Origin: Candidatus Peregrinibacteria bacterium GW2011_GWF2_38_29
Lineage (GTDB): Bacteria; Patescibacteriota; Gracilibacteria; UBA1369; UBA12463
Assembly (NCBI GenBank): GCA_000992695.1
Contig: LBUS01000012.1
Coordinates: 1 to 47,554 of the forward strand
Direction: 5' to 3'
Length of the DNA stretch: 47,554 nucleotides
Position numbers and translations under genes: made by a program. Shown piece by piece: positions 23,956-32,493 of the stretch; within the stretch, counting starts at the first letter, position 1, and each line of letters opens with the position of its first letter. The notes below the pieces were generated by a model. It had not been told where the DNA came from. It saw only the letters and a program-made list of their open reading frames with translations, and searched no databases.

Positions 23956-24031
23956 GCCGCCTTAGCTCAGCTGGTAGAGCAACTGTTTTGTAAACAGTAG
24001 GTCTTCGGTTCGAATCCGAAAGGCGGCTCCA
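23956..24031 (+). tRNA. tRNA-Thr (anticodon TGT)
   Basis: 76 bases including the encoded CCA. The acceptor GCCGCCT/AGGCGGC is identical to the other tRNA-Thr. The anticodon stem ACTGT/ACAGT with loop TTTGTAA gives TGT, and the T arm is TTCGG-TTCGAAT-CCGAA. Its last 20 bases are nearly duplicated at 26801-26820. Unlike tRNA-Thr(CGT) and tRNA-Arg it lacks the conserved trailer, as expected if DNA was inserted at its 3' end. Confidence 0.95.
24012..24031 (+). repeat. Candidate attachment site (left) inside tRNA-Thr 3' end
   Basis: The last 20 bases of the tRNA match 26801-26820 at 18 of 20 positions in the same orientation. Integrating elements usually use the T-arm/acceptor part of a tRNA as their target, so this could be one end of an island spanning 24032-26820. 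Confidence 0.5.
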
Positions 24032-24032
24032 T

Positions 24033-24061
24033 TTGACATTTTTTTATACTTGTGTTTTAAT
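24033..24061 (+). promoter_or_regulatory. Promoter of the frameshifted glycosyltransferase gene
   Basis: TTGACA (24033-24038) and TTTAAT (24056-24061) have a 17-base spacer directly after the tRNA. Transcription would begin near 24068, downstream of the TTG at 24061, which supports the ATG at 24082. Confidence 0.5.
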
Positions 24062-24081
24062 TGACTCCTTTAATTATTCTT

Positions 24082-25312
24082 ATGGGAGTTTATTCGTCTT
24101 ATCTAAACTCAAATCAGGCCTATATTGAAAAATGGGATCAAGGCATCGAAGAGGTGCAACTAGACACCCCGACTCCATGCAGTATTAATGGCATAGTCCA
24201 AATTCCAACTCTCGCTCAAGAAGGAGGAATGATTGACACTTTATCGCTTATTGAAGGATCTGATTTTAATCCAGATCATCATGAAGTTATAGTTTTGATA
24301 AATAATAGTGTCGCGGAAGATATAGCTCATATGGTTGAAGGTATAATAAATTTCGCAAGAAGAAGTCCTGGATTCCCGTTAAAATGTTATGTCGCAAGCG
24401 ACCCGAAATTATTTGATAATTTAAGTCAAGCAAGAGCTGCTTTAGACGTTCTGTCTGTAAGGACTTTGCGCGATGATTCAGATGAGACTCTTAATGACAC
24501 ATTTTTTTTTCACACAAGATTCAGATGCAAAAGGTCTTGCGCCTGATTATTTTCATCAAATGGAATCATATCTAGCAAATCCCGACGTGCATATGGTTGG
24601 CGGAGACGTAAGGGTTCATACGAAAAATCCCATCGTCGCCTTATTACATGCCGTCGATAGAGAGACTTACAGGCGATTGCTAGTTACAAGCCATTGTAAA
24701 CCGAAAACATACGGAGGAAATGTTGCGCTTAGAGCATCTACGCTTTTCCGTTTTGGAGGACACAATCTCGGTTATAAAAGAAAAGCCAATAATGCATTAA
24801 GAGAGGCTTTATTAAATACTTTAGGCAAAAAATCTGTTGTATATGGCGAAAACGCATACATAAGCACCAATGATAGAAGGGAATGTGCGTGTGTAGATGA
24901 AGGTATCCCGTATGTATACAAAAATCAACGTTGTTGGGCCGCTAACGACTTTACATACGATCGAACAACAACCGATACAACATCCGCTACCGGTGATTTA
25001 ACGCTCCAACAAAGACTTCCTATGATTGAATTTCAACTCGGCGAAATGCTTTTTAAAAACGTATGTACGTACTTATCCTTTGATGCAAGATTTGATTTTC
25101 AAAATTTTAAAGAAATATCAAAAGATGAGCTCATAGCAAATGCGCGTGAAAATGACGCTTTGCATACCGCTATACTTGAAATGATAGGTCTGTTCAAAAA
25201 TATATGCGAACAATTTGGCACCTCGATAATGGTGAATGACCGCCTTGAAGTTACGATGAGACGAATAAGTCCGGCGATACAAGTTGCACCTATTTATGAA
25301 ATGTGTACTTAA
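24082..25312 (+). CDS. Family 2 glycosyltransferase-like protein, reading frame broken at a T9 run
   Basis: Two overlapping frames (to 24546 and from 24473) make one protein of about 410 residues if one T is removed from the run of nine T at 24502-24510. The joined sequence then reads NDTFFFTQDSDAKGL, giving the GT2 DxD motif. Other GT2 marks lie on both sides: IPTLAQEGG and HEVIVLINNS before, VHMVGGDVRV, YGGNVALRASTLF and FGGHNLGYKRK after. The last 100 residues are helical. The break may be a real frameshift, polymerase slippage on the homopolymer, or a sequencing error. It lies within the putative tRNA-Thr island. Confidence 0.7.
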
Positions 25313-25378
25313 TACGGCTAATGGTGTATTTGTTTTAATTTTCTGCTATCATTGCGTCCGAAACATTCACCCTCACCA

Positions 25379-26071
25379 ATGAACAACTTTAGAAACTTTT
25401 TGAAATACGCATCCTTCCCAATCGGGCTATTTATAGCTATGGGGGTGTTTTTGCTTTTATATCAATTCTTTGGATTGCCAACCTTTGCGGAGATAATTGA
25501 TTATGCGCAAAATGCTTACAATGAACATGGTTATTATGTGATTATCATAGCTTCTTTAATGGAAGGGCTTTTGGTTGTAAACTGGTATTTCCCGGGATCA
25601 ATCGTAATCATCATGGGAACAACTTTTGCAATAACCGGACATCAAAATGTGCCTTTAACGGTCGCTTTAATTACGCTTTGCTTTTTCCTAACTTCAATTT
25701 TAAATTTCCTTCTTTTAAAATTCGGACTAAAATCCGAGATAGAAAGAATGAAACAAAGATTGGAAAAATATGGTCCAAAGATCATATTAATAAGCTATTT
25801 TCATCCTCATGTCGGTTCGCTTACCGCAACCAGCGCGGGAATTTTACATTTAAAAACCCGGACGTTTTTAATTTATTCTTTGCTGGCTTTTTTAATTTGG
25901 AACAGCTTTTGGACTTTGATGATTTACCTTGTTGGTCCGCAAATACTCAAAATCACCAATTTCAAAAACCTAATGATAATAATCGCCGTATGGATAATTG
26001 TTATGGGGATTATTTTTTATAGAAAATCAAAAAAGAAAAAAGCTTTAGCGGAAGCTGTGCCGATTCCTTAA
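25379..26071 (+). CDS. DedA-like (SNARE-associated) membrane protein
   Basis: 230 residues from the ATG at 25379; the TTG ten codons earlier overlaps the end of a TGCTATCAT extended -10 box. Four or five membrane helices are visible. The family's E-x(8)-P-G-S loop is seen in MEGLLVVNWYFPGSIVIIMG, and the second half has FHPHVGSLTATSAGILHLKTRTF, corresponding to the F-x-R-x-x-P...R...AG motif but with the usual Arg replaced by His. DedA proteins are lipid scramblases/flippases for undecaprenyl phosphate or phospholipids. The missing arginine makes the activity uncertain. Confidence 0.72.
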   Translation: MNNFRNFLKYASFPIGLFIAMGVFLLLYQFFGLPTFAEIIDYAQNAYNEHGYYVIIIASLMEGLLVVNWYFPGSIVIIMGTTFAITGHQNVPLTVALITLCFFLTSILNFLLLKFGLKSEIERMKQRLEKYGPKIILISYFHPHVGSLTATSAGILHLKTRTFLIYSLLAFLIWNSFWTLMIYLVGPQILKITNFKNLMIIIAVWIIVMGIIFYRKSKKKKALAEAVPIP

Positions 26072-26075
26072 AAAG

Positions 26076-26104
26076 TTAATTCCGACGGGTGGCTCCGGAA
26101 TTAA
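26076..26104 (-). terminator. Rho-independent terminator of hepT
   Basis: TTAATTCCG and CGGAATTAA form a perfect 9-bp stem with an 11-base loop. On the minus strand it is followed by CTTTTTAAGG. It overlaps the hepT stop codon. On the plus strand (after the DedA-like gene) the downstream side is A-rich, so termination is only expected on the minus strand. Confidence 0.65.
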
Positions 26105-26466
26105 AAAAGCACCTGCCTCTTAAACGTCTTTTTAATTTTTGCTATTTTTTCTTTTAACGCCGGGATATCTTCCCTTATCGCCTCCCAAAGAATTTCGCTA
26201 TCTATGCCAAAATATTCGTGTGTCACTTTATTTCTCATGCCTATTATCTGCTTCCATGGAATTTCTTTATGGCTTTCTTTTAGCTTACTTGGCGCATTTT
26301 TTGCCGCTTCGCCTATTATTTCCAGGTTTCTCACGACGGCATCTATTATCATTTCATCTTTTTTAAATTTCGCAAAATTACATCCTTTCGTATATTTTAA
26401 AATCTTATTGCAAGAGCAATAAATATCATTTACATACAAAAATATGTCTCTTTTAGGCATATACAA
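26101..26466 (-). CDS. hepT: HepT-like HEPN-domain toxin (DUF86)
   Basis: 121 residues, helical. The HEPN RNase motif R-x4-H-x-Y is complete: Arg78, His83 and Tyr85 in GMRNKVTHEYFG. Helices around RNLEIIGEAAKN match DUF86. In studied HepT-MntA systems the toxin cleaves RNA and is silenced when MntA adds AMP to the Tyr of this motif, and Tyr85 is present here. The start overlaps the mntA stop by 14 bases. An alternative start at Met3 exists. Confidence 0.88.
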   Translation of the reverse strand: MYMPKRDIFLYVNDIYCSCNKILKYTKGCNFAKFKKDEMIIDAVVRNLEIIGEAAKNAPSKLKESHKEIPWKQIIGMRNKVTHEYFGIDSEILWEAIREDIPALKEKIAKIKKTFKRQVLF

Positions 26467-26749
26467 GCTCCTTAAGAACTTCTTTTTTTATTGTCGACTT
26501 GATGGCTTTTTTTGTCGTCAAATCAACTTTTGCGCCCAATATTTTGGAAAGGCAATTTTCAAGCTCCATAAATGCGAAAAGACTTATCGGCTGATCAAAT
26601 TCAACCATAACGTCAATATCACTATTTTTATTATTATCCCCCCTCGCAACAGATCCAAAAATAGCTATTCTCTTAACTCCAAATTTGCACTTAAGAGTGG
26701 CTAGATTTTCATTGATTAAGTCTATATGTATTTTTAAGCTTTTTGTCAT
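26453..26749 (-). CDS. mntA: MntA-like minimal nucleotidyltransferase antitoxin
   Basis: 98 residues. The nucleotidyltransferase signature G-S-x10-D-x-D is exact: Gly32-Ser33 (FGSVARGD) and Asp44/Asp46 (SDIDVMVEF). A third acidic residue may be Asp in KVDLTTK. It precedes hepT, and the order antitoxin-toxin with overlap is the standard arrangement. It would neutralise HepT by AMPylation. Confidence 0.88.
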   Translation of the reverse strand: MTKSLKIHIDLINENLATLKCKFGVKRIAIFGSVARGDNNKNSDIDVMVEFDQPISLFAFMELENCLSKILGAKVDLTTKKAIKSTIKKEVLKELVYA

Positions 26750-26800
26750 TGCAATAACATTGTAGCACGATCTTTTGGATGGTTTAAATGAATGTTATAT

Positions 26801-26820
26801 GAATCCGAAAAGCGGCTCTA
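26801..26820 (+). repeat. Near copy of tRNA-Thr(TGT) 3' end (candidate right attachment site)
   Basis: 18 of 20 bases agree with tRNA positions 24012-24031, differing at one A/G and one T/C. It is only a fragment: no D or anticodon arm precedes it. It lies between mntA and the S1-domain gene. Confidence 0.6.
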
Positions 26821-26823
26821 GAA

Positions 26824-27861
26824 TTACACCGGCAACTCTTTCATCACAGTCCTAAAATCAAAAGTCAAAGGTGTTCCGCTATCTATGCTTTCATGAGCCC
26901 TTCTTTCCGATAGCCTTATTCTTCCCGACATATCATCACAATCAATCACTTCCACCACCATTTCATCTCCTTCGTTTACTCCAACCATTTCACGATCGTC
27001 CAGATGACTTTTGTCTAACTGGCTAATGTGAACAAGCCCTTCCATCATATGATCTGACGTTACTAACCCGCCCCTCCCACCTATTGCTTGAGGCTTAATA
27101 CCAATAAAGACTCCAAAATCCATCACTTTTGTTACAACTCCACGATAAATCTCGCCCGCTTTTGGCTTTTCAAATAAAAAATCTGCCAATTTATCCATCG
27201 CAGCCCGACGCTCTTCAAACCCCGATACAACCAATGGAAAATCCGCGTTCATACTCACAACCGCCTGGCTATATGGCGTAAATTTAAATCCGCTAGACCC
27301 TTCGCCAGAACCTTCCATTACCTTTATCCTTTCTGCTAATTCAGGCCTTAAGCTGATTATAAAATACAATCTTCTAAATAATTCTTCCGTGACAGGTCCC
27401 CTGATATATATAGGCCTATTGTCCCTTATTGGCGCATACAAAAACCCTTTCCACGTCATCACCATCTGTTGTCCAACCCCTTTGCCTTTTGGAAAATCCC
27501 TTTGAATAGCCCTTACCCCTTCCGCGTCTACAAAGTCCGGAAACACAAAAAATCCAGGATTGTGATGCCTTTGCTCTTCACGTACTTCATCAGCTCTACT
27601 AGGCCCAATCGCAAGATCTTTTAAAGAATCCGGTGACCTCAAAGATTCAAAAAGTATTGCTGTTCCTTCATGCCTTTCTCCCCCATATTGTCTGAATACG
27701 GCTGCGATTTCACCTCTTGCGGCAAAAATAAATTCTCGACATAGTGAGCTGGTTGCAAGTTTTAAAATCCTCGCTTTATATGCAAAAAGCGCTGTATTTG
27801 TTCTTTCTGGAGAATCTCCTTCTCGTGGTATAAATTGCAAACTCCTATCTAAAGATGTCAT
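26824..27861 (-). CDS. S1-domain protein with unknown N-terminal part
   Basis: 345 residues. Residues 235-322 are an S1 RNA-binding domain: GEIYRGVVTKVMDFGVFIGI, GLVHISQLDKSHLDD, GDEMVVEVIDCD, GRIRLSER. This type resembles the C-terminal S1 of polynucleotide phosphorylase, with a nine-residue insertion (IGGRGGLVT). The first 230 residues match nothing I know; they include WKGFLYAPIRDNRP and helices with many Arg. It probably binds RNA. Its upstream region has TTGACT with a TAAAAA box 17 bases later and a palindrome AAAGCGCTTT (27920-27929) like that in the MoxR promoter. Confidence 0.68.
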   Translation of the reverse strand: MTSLDRSLQFIPREGDSPERTNTALFAYKARILKLATSSLCREFIFAARGEIAAVFRQYGGERHEGTAILFESLRSPDSLKDLAIGPSRADEVREEQRHHNPGFFVFPDFVDAEGVRAIQRDFPKGKGVGQQMVMTWKGFLYAPIRDNRPIYIRGPVTEELFRRLYFIISLRPELAERIKVMEGSGEGSSGFKFTPYSQAVVSMNADFPLVVSGFEERRAAMDKLADFLFEKPKAGEIYRGVVTKVMDFGVFIGIKPQAIGGRGGLVTSDHMMEGLVHISQLDKSHLDDREMVGVNEGDEMVVEVIDCDDMSGRIRLSERRAHESIDSGTPLTFDFRTVMKELPV

Positions 27862-27994
27862 ATATTAAATTTGTTATTAAGAGAATTTTTTACCAATTTT
27901 TGCGCTTAAAGTCAACCAAAAAGCGCTTTATATTTATCCGCTATTGACTCGCTTTAAGTTATGGTAGAATTGATATAGTTTAAACAAGAAATTA

Positions 27995-28957
27995 TTGGTT
28001 GATCCAATACAAACAGATCAGTTTAACCTCCTCAACCGGTTCAACGATTATTTTGTGACGCACGAAGAATCCGCAAAATATAAATCGTTGCTTGATGAAA
28101 TGAGCGAGCCGGTTATTATTGAAGATAAAAACTTCGATATTATTTATGCGAATCCGGGTTTTACAAAGCTTGTCTGCTCAAAACCCGCAGAATGTATTGG
28201 CAGAAGTGTTTTTGATTTTTTCAATGAAAGCAATAAAAAGCATTACATAAAAGAAGTTGAAAAAGGCTTGCGTGGTGATACTCCGGAGCGTCCAATTGAA
28301 GTCAATTCCAAGTCCGGGAACATGGTTCCCGTTCTTATTGGAGCCACGAAAGTCTTTAATGATTGCCGAATGATTACAATGACAGATATAAGCAAAATCG
28401 GCTCTCTTCATAAAAAATATAAAGAAGAATCGGAAAAATATTTCAGCCTACTTCAGGATTCTTATCGCGAAACCGGAACTGTAAAAAGGAAATTAGATTA
28501 TCTTAATGATCTGATAAATTTTATGGCCGTTGATATGCCGGATGATGATTTAAATACGCTGATTGCAAATTCCGTTAGCGCGTTTATGAAGGCTGATGCG
28601 TGCGTTATTCGCCTATATGACACCGATAGAAATAAATTTTTCGTTAAATATACAATGGGCGCAGGGCCTGAGTGGAATAATAAAAAACCTCTGGCGTATA
28701 AAGGAAGTCTTGTTGAAAAAGCCATAAAAGAAGGCGGAATTTTGATCGTTGAAGATATACAAAAAGAAAATATTTATTCATCGCCTGATCTTGCTCGAAA
28801 AAATGGATTTGTCTCGGTTGTTATTGTGCCGCTCGGCGTAAAAGGCCATTTGGCCGGATATGTTTCCTCTTATTTTAAAGACAAAAGTAAGCTGAAAAAT
28901 CTCGATACGGAATTTCTCCTGATGTATCTGAAGCAAGCGGCTATTGCCTTACAATAA
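27995..28957 (+). CDS. PAS-GAF sensor protein without output domain
   Basis: 320 residues from a TTG start. Residues 28-130 are a PAS domain (MSEPVIIEDKNFDIIYANPGF, then IGRSVFDFF and VPVLIGATKVF). A short coiled coil follows, and residues 165-320 are a GAF domain (DLNTLIANSVSAFMKADACVIRLYD, SLVEKAIKEGGILIVEDI, VVIVPLGVKGHLAGYVSSYF). No histidine kinase, GGDEF, HTH or other output domain is present, so it must act through a partner. Its stop abuts the convergent DUF4012 gene with no base between. A TTGACT/TAGAAT pair upstream has a short 15-base spacer. Confidence 0.78.
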   Translation: MVDPIQTDQFNLLNRFNDYFVTHEESAKYKSLLDEMSEPVIIEDKNFDIIYANPGFTKLVCSKPAECIGRSVFDFFNESNKKHYIKEVEKGLRGDTPERPIEVNSKSGNMVPVLIGATKVFNDCRMITMTDISKIGSLHKKYKEESEKYFSLLQDSYRETGTVKRKLDYLNDLINFMAVDMPDDDLNTLIANSVSAFMKADACVIRLYDTDRNKFFVKYTMGAGPEWNNKKPLAYKGSLVEKAIKEGGILIVEDIQKENIYSSPDLARKNGFVSVVIVPLGVKGHLAGYVSSYFKDKSKLKNLDTEFLLMYLKQAAIALQ

Positions 28958-30844
28958 TCAATTATCGATTATTAAAGTTGAGAACATGTTGTAGCCTTTT
29001 AAAACGACTGGCTCTTGCAATTTTGGATATAAATCCGCAATTTTTAATGCTTTTTCCGCGAACATTTTTTTCGTAAATTTCGTTTGGATCAAGCCGGGTT
29101 GGCGCTGAACTGTAAGCCTGTAAGTCGCGGCAGGCGTGAAATCCAATTTAAAAGGAAGTTTGTATCTCAAGACTGCTTTTTTTGTTTGTCCGGGATGCGT
29201 TTCCATAATGAAAGAGAAATAATCTTTATCCAAATCCGCATCGTATAATTTCTTAACATCTTTTATGCCAATACCAAGATTTTCATCTTTTAAAATCACG
29301 CCTTTTGGAACATAAACTCTAAAAATCGCTTTATTTTTACTGCGACCAAAAATATCCATAACCCAATTTGGTACGTTTCTATAGCCAAAATTCGCAAGTG
29401 TTTGTTTTATTTCGCCTTCTTTTTGCCTGCTAAAATTATCAAAACGCTCAATTAAAACTTCGTCATTTATTTCGCCGTCAGAATTAATATAAGTCGTGTG
29501 AGTAACGCTCTGCTCAATGTGCGCATCCGATTTATTTCCGCCGATTGAAACAGAAACCACGTTAAAATAATCTTCATTTTCTCGCGTTTTTATTATTTCA
29601 CCATTCATGCCGATGAGCCTAAAAAGGCTTTGTATATCCGTGTTATCTGAATATCCGAGAATGTTGTTTTTAACAATTTCACTCATGATGATTCCGAGCA
29701 TTTTTTTCTTATCTTTCACGTTGAAAATTGCACTTTTAAATTCTTCGACAAAGTCTTTTAAAATCTTTTTTGGAGTGAATGCGCCCATTAATTTTGATTC
29801 GATTATGTATGAAAGAACGGTTTGGTAATTATCTTTATTTAAGGCTTTATTAAGCCCCGGAACCCAAACTTCGCCTGTTAATTCAAGAATGTTTTTTAAC
29901 AGGCTTTGATTGATTGCGACAACCGTATCAACCTTTATACCTGTCTCTTTTTCGTAAAACCAAATCGCTTTTTTTGCTGAAATTTTGAAATCCGGTGAAT
30001 AGTTTGAATCCCTAAAAAACCACTTGTCTGTGAGCTTTTTAATCTCCGCAGGCGGCTCAACAATTTCTTTAAATCCGCGATCAATATCGTAAACGTCCTG
30101 AAATTTAAAATTGATTTTTCCATTTTGAATTTCCGTAAAAAGAACACTACCAATAAATCCACCCGTAGGCCTTGATTCCGCATCGTTCTGCAACAAAACA
30201 AGAATTGTTTGTTTCTGATTTTCACCAAGAATTGCGGATAAACCTTTCACAAATGACGGCGTATCCGGCATTAAATTTTTTATTTTTTTAATTTGCGCGC
30301 TAAAAGTATTTATTTTTTCTTCAAATTTCTTAGGTAAAAAAGAGGTTTGTTCAGGGCTTAATGCTTTTTCCGCCAAATCAATGTTCTCAATAAATGAAAC
30401 GTATTCTGCATTTATTTTTGCGATTCTGTTGCTAATTGGATATGCTTTTGGGCTATCTGAATTCATGTCGATAAAACCAATCCCTATGCTATTTATGCCC
30501 TCTATAATATTTAAAAAATTCGTTGCCGCTGATGTTAAATATTTGCCAATTTTTATTGTTTGTATCCCTTCCGCGCCGCTTAAAAACCACAAATCTTGAT
30601 TGATTTTTTCGGATTCATTTTCCGCTTTTGATATTAGATTTTTTGCAGAATCAAAGTCTGATTTTTCCGCGAATTTGCCCGCTTCAACCATATTTTTATA
30701 AATGCCGGTTGAAGATTCTTTTACATGCGAAATGATTTTCATTCCGCGTCCATATGAGTTCAGAGAATTGATTAAAATAATTATTACTATGCCAAAAACT
30801 CCGATCCAAACCGCACCGAAATATTTGTGTATTTTCTTTTCCAT
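28958..30844 (-). CDS. DUF4012-family membrane-anchored surface protein
   Basis: 628 residues with one N-terminal membrane helix (about 10-27) and a large extracellular part. The core LLQNDAESRPTGGFIGSVLF and WFFRDSNYSPDFKISA are the family signature. The first 200 residues are coiled coil. DUF4012 proteins are frequent in Patescibacteria and Gram-positives; function unknown, probably surface or envelope. The start codon overlaps the stop of the upstream DUF3352-like gene by one base (TAATG), so the two are translationally coupled. Confidence 0.82.
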   Translation of the reverse strand: MEKKIHKYFGAVWIGVFGIVIIILINSLNSYGRGMKIISHVKESSTGIYKNMVEAGKFAEKSDFDSAKNLISKAENESEKINQDLWFLSGAEGIQTIKIGKYLTSAATNFLNIIEGINSIGIGFIDMNSDSPKAYPISNRIAKINAEYVSFIENIDLAEKALSPEQTSFLPKKFEEKINTFSAQIKKIKNLMPDTPSFVKGLSAILGENQKQTILVLLQNDAESRPTGGFIGSVLFTEIQNGKINFKFQDVYDIDRGFKEIVEPPAEIKKLTDKWFFRDSNYSPDFKISAKKAIWFYEKETGIKVDTVVAINQSLLKNILELTGEVWVPGLNKALNKDNYQTVLSYIIESKLMGAFTPKKILKDFVEEFKSAIFNVKDKKKMLGIIMSEIVKNNILGYSDNTDIQSLFRLIGMNGEIIKTRENEDYFNVVSVSIGGNKSDAHIEQSVTHTTYINSDGEINDEVLIERFDNFSRQKEGEIKQTLANFGYRNVPNWVMDIFGRSKNKAIFRVYVPKGVILKDENLGIGIKDVKKLYDADLDKDYFSFIMETHPGQTKKAVLRYKLPFKLDFTPAATYRLTVQRQPGLIQTKFTKKMFAEKALKIADLYPKLQEPVVLKGYNMFSTLIIDN

Positions 30845-32478
30845 TATTCAACCAAAATAATGCAATTTGATACGATGCTGTAGTCCTCGTATGTTCTACC
30901 AATGCTTACGACTTTTATTGGCGTTAAATAGTCTGAAATCTTTGCCATGAAGTCAGGGAATTTATATAAATTTGCGTAAAAAATTTCGTCTGCGCCACTC
31001 AAAACTTTTTCCGGACCGTTTTTAAATTCGTTCGATTCCGCAAACGTATTTTGTCTATCAATGTATGTATCGATAAGTTTTTTTAATGAATCTAAACTTG
31101 AAGTTACAAAAAGCATATCATTAACGTTTGCCGTATATATACCCCATTTTGCCTGTTCAAGCTGCACGCCAAATGTTTTCATTCCGCGATGAGTGTCTTC
31201 TGAAAAAAGCACATTCCATTGAACTGCGACACTATCTTCGTTCCTTATTGTTCGTCTCATGAATGGGCTTTTTCGTATTGCGACAACCATTGATTTTAAT
31301 TTATTTTCATCAACTTTTCCCGACTTTATTCCAAACATAATGTCGTTTTTGTCTGAAATCGCAAGCGCATATTCGCCTTTTATAAGCGGATAGACGTCGT
31401 TCTCAACCGAGATATCACCAAACGTATCTTTTATTTGGAAAAGAATTAATTCTTTCATGGTTTTTTTAAGATTTGCATTTTCTTGCTCAACCATTGAACT
31501 CAAATTATCTATCTGGCTTGTAAGACTTGAACCGCCATAAAACAATTTAATATCTGATGGAAAATATGAAATAAGTTCGGCATCATAGCTTGGACCTTTT
31601 TGATATTTATACTTTAGATCTGTCGTCGTCGTGGCTTTTATATGCCCATATTGGACACTTGCGCGAATCCACGTATTTTTAAAAATCGTAATCAGCGGAT
31701 CAAAAATCGTAATCAAATATTTATTTTTCACATTCGTATCTTGCGATCCAGAAAATTTTGAAATCAGTTTTGGATTCACATATGTTCTTGAAAAATCAGT
31801 TTCATAACCCGAAGCAAGTCTGTTCGAATCCATAATCCCATCTATAAAATCATTCATTGCGTCCTCGGAAATCGCAACAACAACGTATTTTCCAATAAAT
31901 GTGAATGAAAATGCTTCGCCGGTTTTATATGAATAAACTGTATATTTTTTATATTCATTTTCCGTGAGCGCATCATTTTTATATCTAAGTCCCATGTTTT
32001 TGAAAAACTCCAAAGCAAGGTTTTTATCTTTTACTTCAACAAACAAAAGAACGTTTGCCTGATCTTCGTTTTTAGCGCTTCCAATCAATGCAATTCCACC
32101 ATTCCTACCAATCCATGGAAGAATCGAGCTCTTGAAATTCTCACCTGTAAAATCCTCGGCAACCGCAATCAGATGCTCTTTTCGCATCAATTGATTTGAC
32201 TTAATCATATCGAAAAAAGCCTGAACTTCTTTATCATTGCCATCGATTTTCATTTCCGTATAAGCAATTGTTTTATCTTCCGGAAGCAAACTGCTAATCG
32301 GCACAACCATGCTGACATATTTCCAAATAACAAACCCGGCAAAAACAACCGTAATTATGTTTATCAAAACAATACCGAGCATTGGAATTTTCTTGAAATG
32401 CTTTTCTTTATGCGGATGCGCAGGCTTTGCAGGAATTTCCCCTTTGTGTATTTTTTTTGAGGAGGATTTCTTTCCCAT
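30844..32478 (-). CDS. DUF3352-like membrane-anchored protein
   Basis: 544 residues. A Lys/His-rich cytoplasmic N-terminus (residues 1-32) and one membrane helix (35-56) are followed by an extracellular domain. SLLPEDKTIAYTEM, SSILPWIGRNGGIALIGS and later EYALAISDKND fit DUF3352, where each half pairs a strand with a helix. Function unknown. It is the first gene of the unit with the DUF4012 protein; the promoter region is shared with the palindromic element at 32494-32709. Confidence 0.65.
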   Translation of the reverse strand: MGKKSSSKKIHKGEIPAKPAHPHKEKHFKKIPMLGIVLINIITVVFAGFVIWKYVSMVVPISSLLPEDKTIAYTEMKIDGNDKEVQAFFDMIKSNQLMRKEHLIAVAEDFTGENFKSSILPWIGRNGGIALIGSAKNEDQANVLLFVEVKDKNLALEFFKNMGLRYKNDALTENEYKKYTVYSYKTGEAFSFTFIGKYVVVAISEDAMNDFIDGIMDSNRLASGYETDFSRTYVNPKLISKFSGSQDTNVKNKYLITIFDPLITIFKNTWIRASVQYGHIKATTTTDLKYKYQKGPSYDAELISYFPSDIKLFYGGSSLTSQIDNLSSMVEQENANLKKTMKELILFQIKDTFGDISVENDVYPLIKGEYALAISDKNDIMFGIKSGKVDENKLKSMVVAIRKSPFMRRTIRNEDSVAVQWNVLFSEDTHRGMKTFGVQLEQAKWGIYTANVNDMLFVTSSLDSLKKLIDTYIDRQNTFAESNEFKNGPEKVLSGADEIFYANLYKFPDFMAKISDYLTPIKVVSIGRTYEDYSIVSNCIILVE

Positions 32479-32493
32479 GAGATTAGTTTAGCA

